From: Ovis canadensis
Taxonomy: Eukaryota > Chordata > Mammalia > Artiodactyla > Bovidae
Length of the DNA: 64,000 nt
Direction: 5' to 3'
NCBI RefSeq assembly: GCF_042477335.2
Contig: NC_091255.1
Location: forward strand, 47,904,501-47,968,500
The number at the start of each line of letters is the position of its first letter. The stretch's first letter is position 1. Under the pieces are notes generated by a model. That model did no database searches, was not told where the DNA came from, and saw only the letters and a program-made list of their open reading frames with translations. The position numbers were made by a program, and so were the translations under genes. Positions 23,301 through 35,300 of this stretch are shown piece by piece.

Positions 23301-26300
23301 AACTCTTCGTGACCCCATGACCTCTTTGCGTCAGGGCTGCCTGTCCGTCACCATCTCCTGGAGTTCACTCAGACTCACGTCCATCGTGTCGGTGATGCCA
23401 TCCAGCCATCTCATCCTCTGTTGTCCCCTTCTCCTCCTGCCCCCAATCCCTCCCAGCATCAGAGTCTTTTCCAATGAGTCAACTGTTCGCACGAGGAGGC
23501 CAAAGTCCTGGAGTTTCAGCTTTAGCATCATTCCTTCCAAAGAAATTCCAGGGTTGATCTCCTTCAGAATGGACTGGTTGGATCTCCTTGCAGCCCAAGG
23601 GGCTCTCAAGAGTCTTCTCCAACACCACAGTTCAAAAGCATCAATTCTTCGGTGCTCAGCCTTCTTCACAGTCCAACTCTCACATCCACCACAGGAAAAA
23701 CCATAGCCTTGACTAGACGGACCTTAGTCGGCAAAGTAATGTCTCTGTTTTTGAACATGTTATCTAGGTTGGTCATAACTTTTCTTCCAAGGAGTAAGCG
23801 TCTTTTAATTTCATGGCTTCAGTCACCATCTGCAGTGATTTTGGAGCCCCCCAAAATAAAGTCTGACACTGTTTCTACTCTTTCCCCATCTATTTCCCAT
23901 GAAGTGATGGGACCAGACGCCATGATCTTCGTTTTCTGAATGTTGAGCTTTAAGCCAACTTTTTCGCTCTCCTCTTTCAAGAGGCTTTTTAGCTCCTCTT
24001 CACTTTCTGCCATAAGGGTGGTGTCATCTGCATATCTGAGGTTATTGAGGGAAGTAATAAAGCTTTCTAATCAAGAGAAGGACATGATAAATTAATTTTG
24101 CTATTGTTTCACTGGGCTTCTATAACTACCTTAAAAAATTCTGCCATGATTTGTTTCATAATAAAATATTTTAAGCTGACAGAAAAACAGAGATACTATA
24201 ACAAACACTGTATACTGATCATCTAGTTTTGTCAAATCTTGTTATATTTGCTTCAGAATTTAAAGAAAAAAGAAGCATTATTCACACAGTTAAAACTTCC
24301 TGTTTATCAGTCCCAATTCCCTTCTTCCCTAGAGATAATCACCATCTTGAATTGGGTTTTGTTCCTGCTGTATTAATCAGTGCTTTCTAGAGAAACAAAA
24401 GTAGCAGGATGTGTAAATATACATAGGATTTGTCTTGCTTATGCAGATCACTGAAGCTTGGCAAGTCCATAATCTACAGGGTAGGTTGGCAGGCTCCAAC
24501 AAGGCAGGGACTTCTAATTCAAGTCCAAAGACAGTCTGCTGGCAGAATTCTTTCTTGTTTGGGGAGAAGAGTCATTTTCTATTAAAGCCTTCAAGTGATT
24601 GGATGAGGCCCGCCCACATTATGGAGGGTAATCTGCTTTACTCAAAGTCTACTGAGTTAAATGTCAATCTTTTCTAAAGAATAATTTCAAACATCTAGAA
24701 TAATGTTTGATTAAATATCTGGGTACCATGGACTACCAAAGTTGACACACAAAATTAACTATCATACCTCCCAACTATGTTCTTATATTTTTTTACATAT
24801 GTATATAACTATAAAGAATACATAGAACTATTTTACATGTTTTTAATATGTATATAAATGGTATCATATTAAAAGTATTATTTGGTAGCCTTTTCTTTCA
24901 AGTTATATTTTGGGATTTATCCATATTAAAAATACACATGGCTCTAGTTAACTCATTTTAACTATTAATGTTTTTTAATTGTATAAATATGCCACAATTC
25001 ATTTATCCATTCTCTTGACAACAGGCATTAGGTTGTGGGCAGTCTTCCCTGTAATGCTCATTCTTATACATGTCTCCTTGTGCACACTATGGGAGTTACT
25101 TAGAGTGACATTGCTAAATTATAGATTTAATTTTTAAAATATATTTCAGGTATATATAAAGGTTTCAAGAATATTATAATGAACACCTTTGTATCCTCCA
25201 CCAGTTTAAGTAATAAAATATTATTAATATGGTTGAAGACCCTCTGAGCTCATCTCTGTCTGTAGTTAGAGGCCACTTCTGCCTCACTATCTGATTTAGT
25301 GTTTATCATTCCCTTACATCTCTTCGTCCTCTTTCTACAAGTAAACACTGCAGTTTATTTTAAAATACACTTTAGAAATATATTATTTTTTTCTATTTTA
25401 ATCTCTGTATAATGTTATCTCTGAATTTTAGTTCTTTACCTGGTTTGCTGCAGACAACTGTCTGCATCTTACGGGACAGATGAGTCAGCTCACATAAGAA
25501 ATTATAAACACGATGGCACTCGAGTTCATCCCAACCTGCTGTTAAGGTCTGAGAATGATAAAACAAAGGAAACTTTGCAGATATTCAAACCATCAAATCA
25601 AAACATAAGTCACTATTGCCTTATGATCATCAACTGTTGCAGCCCAAAATCAAGGGTGATGTGCAATTTTTATCCAGTATGGGACTGTTAAAATTCATAC
25701 GAAATTTTATACTAAACAAAACCTAGAAATGCTTCAAAATCCAATTTCTTTGTGGTTGCATTGAGAGTCTCTTTTCAGAGAACTAAATGGTATTGAATCC
25801 TGACCTCTGACAGTTATGAGGAAAATAACAAAGTAAGGCTCAAACCCTAGAGCACAACTTTAGATATCTGACTCACAACCATACCGTGGCTTAGTTTCAG
25901 ACTACAGTAGAATTTAAATCAATCCCTTATAACTATACAGTGGAGGTGATGAACAGATTCAAGGGATTAGATCTGGTAGACAGAGTTCCTGAAGAACTAT
26001 GGATTGAGGTTTGTAACATTGTACAGGGAGTGGTAACCAAAACCATCCCAAACAAAAAGAAAAGCAAGAAGGCAAAGTGATTGAGGTGGCTTTACAAATA
26101 GCTGAGAAGAGAAGAGAAGCGAAAGGCATGGGACAAGGGGAAAGATATACCCAAATGAATGCAGAGTTCTAGAGAATAGCCAGGAGAGATAAGAAAGTCT
26201 TCTTAAGTGAACAGTACAAAGTAATAAAGGACACCAGTAGAATTGGAAAGACTAGAAATCGCTTCAAGAAAGTTGGAGATATCAAGGAACATTTCATGCA

Positions 26301-29300
26301 AGTTTGGGCACAATAAAGGACAGAAATGGTAAGGATCGAAGAGAAGCAGAAGAGATTAAGAAGTGGTGGCAAGAATACAAAGAACTATACAAAAAAGGTA
26401 TAAATGACTCAGATAAACAGACGGTGTGGTCACTTACTTAGAGCCAGACATCCTGAAGTGTGAAGTCAAGTAGGCCTTAGGAAGCATTACTACAAAGCTA
26501 GTGGAGGTGACTGAATTCCAGTTGAGCTATTTCAAATCCTAAAAGATGATGCTGTTAAAGTGCTGCATTCAAAAGTCTAGCAAATTTGGAAAACTGAGCA
26601 GTGGCCACAGGACTGGAAAAGGTCAGTTTCCGTTCCAGTCCCAAAGAGAGGCAATGCCAAAGAATGTTCAAACTACCTAACAATCGTACTCATTTCACAT
26701 GCTAGCAAGGTTATGCTCAAAATCCTTCGAGCTAGGCTTCAGCAGTATGTGAACCAAGAAATTCCAGGTATACAGGCTGGGTTTAGAAAAGGCAGAGGAA
26801 CCAGAGACCAAATTGCCAATATTCGCTGGATCATAGAGTAAACAAGGGAATTCCAGAAAAATATCTACTTCTGCTTCACTAACTACACTAAGTGGATCAC
26901 AACAAACTGTGGAAAATTCTGAAAGACATGGGAATACCAGATCACCTTACCTGTTTCCTGAGAAAACTGTATGCAGGTCAAGAACCAAGTTAGAACCAGA
27001 CATGAAACAACAGACTGGTTCAAAACTGGGAAAGGAGTATGACTGTATATTGTATATACAGCCTGTGTATATACATAAAGACTGTATATTGTTATCTTGC
27101 TTATTTAACTTCTATGCAGAGTACATCATTTGAAATACCAGGCTGGATAAATCCCAATCTGGAATCAAGACTGCTGGAAGAAATATCAACATCCTCAGAT
27201 AAGCAGATGATACCACTCTAATGGCAGAAAGCGAAGAGGAACTAAAGAGCCTCTTGATGAGGGCAAAAGAGGAGAGTGAAAAGCTGGTCTGAAACTCAGC
27301 ATTGTAAAAAAAGAAGATCATGACATTCAGTTCCATTACTTCATGGCAAATAGATGGGGAAAAGTGGAAACAGTGACAGATTTTCTTTTCTTGGGCTCTG
27401 AAGTCACTGCGGACAATGACTGCAACCATGAAATTAAAAGATGCTTGCTCCTTGGAAACAAAACTAGGAAAAACCTAGACAGTGTATGAAAAAGCAGCGA
27501 CATCACTTTGCTGACAAAGGTCCACATAGTCAAAGCTATGGTTTTTCCAGGAGTCATGTACAGATGTGAGAGTTGGACCAGAAAGAAAGCTGAGTGTCAA
27601 AGAATTGATGCTTTCAATTGTGGTGCTGGCAAAGACTCTTGAGAGTCCCTTGGACTTCAAGGAGATCAAACCAATAAATCCTAAAGGAAATCAACCTTGA
27701 ATATTCATCAGAAGGACTGATGCTGAAGCTCCAATACTTTGGCTACTTGATGCAAAGAGCCGACTCATTGGAAAAGATCCTGATGCTGAGAAAGCAAAAG
27801 GAGAAGGGGGCGGCAGAGGATGAGATGATTGGATGGCATCACTTGTCTTAATGGACATAAATTTGAGCAAACTCCGGGAGATAGTGAAGGACAACGAAGC
27901 CTCAGGTGTTGCACTCCATATCCGACTCTGAAACCCCATGGACTGTAGCCTGCCAAGCGTCTCTATCCATGGTATTCTCCACACAAGAATACTGGAGCAG
28001 GTTATCATGCCCTTCTCCAGGGGAACTTCCCAACCCAAGGATCGAACCTGGGTCTTTTTTGTCTCCTGCTTCAGCAAGCAGGTTCTTTACCACAAGTACC
28101 ACTTGGGAAGCCCCATAATAAAATCAGTTGTATCTATCATTTCCCATAGTCACAATTTTTAAAATACAGTTGATTTCTAAAATCACATCCCAGTAACTAG
28201 CCCAAGACTTAAAATTCATTACACATCCACACTCTGTACCCCACAATATTTCCAGTCATTACAATTGGCTGGAAACTTCAAGGACATTGGAATAGAGCAT
28301 ATAAATGTTAAACATTTCTTACTAGTGAGAAATCCAAGAAGAAAACCTTAGGTGGGAAACATATTAACACATTCTCAAAACTTTACAATGTTATTTTGTT
28401 TTCTTTTTAGATTATTATCACTTTTATTATTTTACAGACAGATTACACACTCTACTTATTAACAGTTCAAAAAGAACTTTTTCTTCTTTCAGTAAATTAA
28501 AAATGTACCTGTAAAAATATGCCATAACATAATAATCCTACACATTGCAAAGGAGCTGCACATCCATTGAATTTAAAACAGGAAACCTATAAAGAGAACA
28601 ACTATTAATTCCTCCTTTTCAGTAGAACTGTACAATGATTTGACATTCAAATTAAGTGGAAATATGCAATGACCTTTTCCAATCTTAAGTGAAAATAACT
28701 AAAACACTATATAACTGATTAGCATCATGTTACATAGGTGGAAGATTATGAAAGAAGTATAAAACAAAGTCTCTGCCTCAAGGAGCTCACAATTTATTAA
28801 GGCCAATACACACACCTGAAGTTATCTTTACATTTCAGGTTAGAATATGTATAAATGCTACAATGACCAAATAAACATATCAGACATGATGAAATCAGGG
28901 AAAGGATCATTCTGAGAATGATTTAAAAAGCTTATGAAGGATGCAAAACAAGTAATGTTTTTGAGTGGGATTCAAATATAATGAATAGACAGTATTTGTA
29001 AGGAAACAATAAAGGGAAAATTATATAGAGGTAAAAATAAAAAGAAAGATATGAGCAGCTTAGTCAGGCTCAAGATAGTAGGAATTAAGCTTGCACTGTC
29101 AAAGTGAAGTTGCTCAGTCATGTCCAACTCTTTGTGGCCCCTTGAACTGCAGCCTCTCAGGCTCTTCCGTCTATGGGATTTTCTAGGCAAGAGTACTGGA
29201 GTGGGTTGGTTGCCGTTTCCTTCTCAGAGGATCTTCCCAACTCAGGGATTGAACCCAGGTCTCCTGCATTGCAGGCAGACACTTTACCCTCTAAGCCACC

Positions 29301-32300
29301 AGGGAAGCCCCTGTCAAAGGGAACCTAAATACTACCTGTGGACTTTGGACCTTATTGTGATGAAATTGAGTAACCATTGAAAGATTTTTAAGCAAGAAAA
29401 TTAAACGATGAAAGTGATTCACCATACAGAATGTCCTGGGGAGTGAAGAAATGAATGGCAGGAAGATCATATTGGAAGTTGCTGCAATAACATAGAGGCT
29501 GAAGCTAATGCAAACACTGACATGAAAAAAGCCAGTGGAAACAGTTTGCATACTATTGACTGTAAAACTGAATCAGCAATAGTAGATATATATTTGGATT
29601 TATATAACAAAACTCAGTGTCTAACAGAGATTATGCCCTAACACATTAATATACATTTCCAAGTCATAAATTATCATAAAAGGTTTGTCATTTTATATAT
29701 TAAAAATGCTTTTAATATTTAAACAGTAAAATGTTAACACTTGGAAATTATTTTCATTTTAATAAAATATCTACATCATCACTTTAAAACATCTTCAGAA
29801 TTCCCACGAGGTAAAAATACTTTTACTACTTTGATAACCTAATAAACTTGAGAGTGAAAATACTCCTAACTACATTTTGGTGTTTCATAATCTGAGTACT
29901 TGGTAAAATATTAATTATCATCAATCAATTTCTAGTACTAATTCATGAAATTCCATGAAAATAAATACAGATTTAACATGAGTATAAGATAATTAATAAT
30001 AAAACATCTTTACTGGAAATCAAGATTGTGACTAATTTAGAAGTATGATCTTACATCTGCAAGTATCTTGTGAATGTACTTTAGTCTTTCCTTTGTGGGT
30101 AGCAGCAACGTACATCTTTTAAATAGCAGACCTGAGAAAGTAAAGAGACACATGAAAAAAACAACAATAATGTAACTAACTTAAGAATATCTGTAACTCA
30201 CAGCATAATGTTTCCTGAAAGTGAGATGTACCATAGTGGACTGTGAGTTGATATCAGTTGTTTTTAAGGGGAAGTTTGGGAGGAAGGGTGCACAATACTT
30301 GTAATACATGGTGTTTACCAAGGATGACTCTGGTATTCACCCAAGAGGCTATGACATGAAATCCTACAAAAAATTGTGAAATTGGTGCTATAGAATAGAT
30401 TTAAGAAAGTATTTCAATTTAAACTCCATGGACTATAGCCTGCCAGACTCCTCTGTCCATGGGATTCTCCAGGTAAGAATACTGGAGTGGGTTGCCCTTT
30501 CCTTCTCCAAGGGATCTTCCTGACCCAGGCATCAAACCCAGGTCTCTTGCATTGCAGGCAGATTCTTTACCCACTGAGCTACAAGGGAAGCCTCCCAAAA
30601 GACAACAATAACCAAATACAAAACACAATTGGGAAACTCTGTCTTTATTCCATAGAAAACATATTCCAGTATCTCTTTTTTTCCCTGTATCTCTTAAAAT
30701 TAACCTCATGTCCACAAGGGAAAATGTTTTAAGAGTTGCGAATGGAAAGAGTGAGAGAAGAGATTTTGTATTCTTTTCTCCAAATACTGTACAAAAACTT
30801 AGTCATAAGTACTTGAAATTTCAGAGATTAGAAGGCTTTTTTCCCTCGCAGAAAGTATCCAGTTTGGATGAAATATTTCTTTCTTTCTTTAAAGATATCC
30901 TTTTATGGGGCTTGCATGTTAAGAATGTATAGAATTTTGTGTTTACATTTTTTTTTAAAGCCTTTAATTTCCCAGTGAGCTACGTAACTTGAACTACAGT
31001 GACAGGAAGTGTATGATTTGTTTTCTCTAACTTTAAGTGTTCTGTTCTCCTAAAATGGCAATATATTGTTAACATTCCTATAAGGGCAAATATCCTCAAA
31101 CTAAAAATAAGATATATGGTAAGAAAACGCATACCTGAATATCATGACTTTCTTTAGCCTTCATCTTCTCTGCATTTACTTTTTTACATAATATAAAAAA
31201 ACTTTATATATAAATTCTGTAGAATCTATGGGAATTGAACTTATTTTTAGAAGTTGCTATGTTTGGGCAACACATTACCAGGATTGCATTTTAAAGATAA
31301 ACTCTTCTTATTTTTGTACATAAAAAGACATTTTCAGTGTTTGGTTTTCGGGCTGAGTTCTTTTCCTTTCATGTTCTGGCATCCAGTCTCAAGGCATATC
31401 ATAGTTGGGGAATTGTAAACTCTAATTGCATGCTGGTTGTTTCTTAAAATGTAGAATGCCTATTTTTAAGGGTTGCAATTTCCCATAAAAACCAATTCTG
31501 GTTGACTTATTTATTTTTTAACACAGGTGCTCTGTTATACCCTTTAGAGACCAACTTCTTTAATTTCTTTTCACTAAAATAGATCAGATGTACTGTTCTT
31601 TTCACACTGGCCATCTGCTCTGTTTTGTATGAAGCAGCAAATTAAAATGTATAAACCTCAGAATGCAGAATTCTGAAAATGTTATTTTAATGTTGGAAAA
31701 CAAGAACAGAGGAATGGCAATGTGAGGAAATGGTAAGTACATCAAACATTTATCTAAAGAATCAGTCATAAGCTAGCTGTCTGCACCAAATTTAAATGGA
31801 AGGTTGAAATCATTACACGAATAAAACCATATTTAAAAGCTACCTTTAAAGATCAACACATATCTGTATTTTTAACTGAATTATCCACATAATTGTCTTA
31901 ATGCTTTTTGTTTGTGTGTTTGTTTATGCAATTGAGCCTGATCAGGGAGAAAAAATTCTTTCTAATTAAACTAAAGAATAAGCTTTTCCCAAGTACCACT
32001 TCCTCCACAACTGATGATGTTTGAAAAAAGATATTTACCATAAGTGGCAAAAAGTAATTGATGTATTCTTTTGCAAGCTTTACTAAGCTTAATCATAAAT
32101 ACTGAAAGCAATAACACTGTAACTAAATCACATACTTTTCATTTAGTCTTATTAAGTATACTTATCAAATAGTTTGATGTATTTCACATCTATGCAGTCT
32201 TATTTCATTATTTAAAAACTAGGCATCCTTGGGCTACTAAAAGGTAATATTCACTTAACTTACTCTCAACATCAGATATTTTGTTTCATTGCCATGTTTT

Positions 32301-35300
32301 GATTAACTACAGGTAGGTTCATAATTAAACTGGTGTCATTAAGTCAAGTCAAAATTAGAATTTTATTTTAGCACTCAGGAAGAATGAAATCAATGAATGG
32401 GATGAAAGATATAAATGATTACAAATCCAGGGAAGAAACCGTCCACAACTTCCTTTGCTAAAGTTAATTTAATAATAGTATAATGATTTATTAGTAAATG
32501 CATAGCATCCTTAAGAGAGGAAACCATTGCTTCTGATAACAGAATAAGTGATTTTCCACAATAATATATTTATTTTATATTTTAAGAATTAGATTATGGT
32601 TGAAAAGGAAAAGAAATACAGAGATAAAACTCATCATATCCACACAAAGTTTTACATAGAAACACATCAGTTTCCTAAACTGGTAAGCCACCAGATGAAA
32701 AGCTTCAGTGACATTGTGTCCACATGAAGTCACAAGGACAGACACTTTAAAGTGCATTCTCATCTTTAAAGATAATGTAAGGGACTGCTGTCTGAGGAGG
32801 CCTTACAAATAGCTGAAAAAAGAAGAGAAGTGAAAGGCAAAGGAAAAAAGAAAAGATACACCCATCTGAATGCAGAGTTCCAAAGAATAGCAAGGAGAGA
32901 TAAGAAAGTCTTCTTAAAGGAACAATGTGAAGAAATAGAGGAAAACAATAGAATGGGAAAGACTAACCTTTTCAAGCAAACTAGAGATAACAAGGGAACA
33001 TTTCATGTAAAGAAGGTCTAATAAAGGACAGAAATGGTATGGACCTAAAAGCAGCAGAAGAGATTCAGAAGAGGTGGCAAGCATACATAGAAGAACTGTA
33101 CAAAAAAGGTCTTAAAGACCCGGATGACCACAATGGTATGACCATTCACCTAGAGCCAGACATCCTGAAGTGTGAAGTCAAGCAGGCCTTAGGAAGCACT
33201 ACTACAGACAAAGCTAGTGGAGGTGACGGAATTCCAGTTGAGCTATTTCAAATCCTAAAAGATAATGCTGTTAAAGTGCTGCACTCAATATGCCAGCAAA
33301 TTTGGAAACTCAGCACTCGCCACTGGACTGGGACAGTGTTTATTCCAGTCCCAAAGAAGGCCATTGCCAAAGAATGTTCAGACTACCTAACAATCACACT
33401 CATTTCACATGCTAGCAGGGTTATGCTCAAAATCCTTCAAGGTAGGCTTCAACAGTATGTGAACCGAGAACATCTAGATGTACAAGCTGGGTTTAGAAAA
33501 GGCAGAGGCACCAGAGATCAAATTGCCAACATTTGCTGGATGAGAGAGAAAACAAGGGAATTCCAGGAAAACATCTGCTTCTGCTTCATTGATTGCACTA
33601 GAGCCTTTGACTGTGTGGATCACAATAAACTGGAAAATTCTGAAAGAGATGGGAATATGAGACCACCTTACCCATCTCCTGAGAAATCTGTATGCAGGAA
33701 AAAAAGCAACAGTTAGAACTGGACATGAAACAACAGAATGGTTCAAAATTCAAAAAGGAGTACGTCAAGGCTGTATACTATCACCCTGCTTAATTAACTT
33801 ATATGCATCATGTGAAATGCTGGGCTGGATGAACCCCGTGCTGAAATCATGACTGCTGGGAGAAATATCAATAATCTCAGATTTGGAGATGACACCACCC
33901 CAGTGGCAGAAAGCGAAGAGGAACTGATCAAGTTTCTTGATCAAGGTGAAAAAGGAAAGTGAAAAAGCTGACTTAAAACTCAACATTCAAAAAATGAAGA
34001 TCACTTCATGGCAAATAGATGGGGAAAAAGTGGAAACAGTGACAGACTTTCTTTTCTTGTGCTCCAAAATCACTGTGGATGATGACTGCAGTCATGAAAT
34101 TAAAAGACACTTGCTCCTTGGAAGAAAAGTTATGACAAACCTAGACAGTGTATTAAAAAGCAGAGACATCACACTTTGCTGACAAAGGTCTGTATAGTCA
34201 AAACTATAGTTTTTCCAGTAGTCATGCAGGGATGTGAGACTGGACCATAAAGAAGTCTGAGCACCAAAGAAATGATGCTTTGGAATTGTGGTGCTGGAGA
34301 AGACTCCTGAGAGTTCCTTGGACAGCAAGATCAAAACAGTCAATCCTAAAGGAAATCAACCCAGAATATTCATTGGAAGGACTGATGCTGAAGCTGAAGC
34401 TCCAATCCTTTGACCACCTGATGCGAAGAGCTGACTCACTGTAGAAGACCCTGAGGCTGGGAAAGACAGGGCAGCAGGAGAAGAGGGTGACAGAGGATGA
34501 GATGGTTGGATGGCATCACCAACAAGACTTTGAGAAAACTCCAGGAGATTCTGAAAGACAGGAACCCTGGTGTCCACAGGGTCACAAAGAGTTGGACACA
34601 GCTGAGCGACTAAACAATAAACAAAAGGACTGCTGCTAAGGGAAAGTCCTCACACTGGAAGAGTAAAGTGTCATGGAAATAGGAAGTATTCCATTTCCCA
34701 CAGGCCTTATAGAATTGCATAATAAAACCCCCTTAATTAAAAGTATAGTTCTTTATCTGTTACAATTCTCATTATATTACATAAATTACCTAGAGATCTG
34801 TAGTGTTCCAACATAGTGGTGTCTTCTCTGTCAGGCAGCTCAAGGTCATGAAAATCCTGTAGTAAAAGTCTTTTGCTTCCTGATGAGGTTGAGATATAAT
34901 TAATAACGTATTGGCTGACTGTTTTGGACACCATGCTTAGCATGCTGATATCCTTCACTATTAAAAGAAATATACATATATACATATATGTGAATGGCTT
35001 AAATACAAGAACATCACTATTAGCAGTCTATGAACTTACAGATTAGCTCATTAATAATACTACTATTAATAATACTACTAAAATAAATAAAGGGGGGAAA
35101 AGGGAAAAATCTTAAAATTGTTTGAAATCTCGTTCTCAATGAATTAGAAACATTTGGGGATGTAACAGTCAAATTACCATGTCATTATAATTAGAAGCAT
35201 ACTTTAAGGAGTCTGAGTATCATATTTTCTCTGAGTACCACTTACCTAACAATGATGAAATTTAAAAAAATAAACTAAATGTGAAGACAGAGAGGGAGGC

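Noticed and set aside
23023-23706. 227-codon + strand ORF
   Set aside because: It is a fusion of antisense Bov-tA, partial Bov-tA and antisense BovB sequence, not a gene.
33039-33716. 225-codon reverse-transcriptase ORF as a host gene
   Set aside because: It is part of a BovB relic with frameshifts on both sides and no full endonuclease-RT frame.
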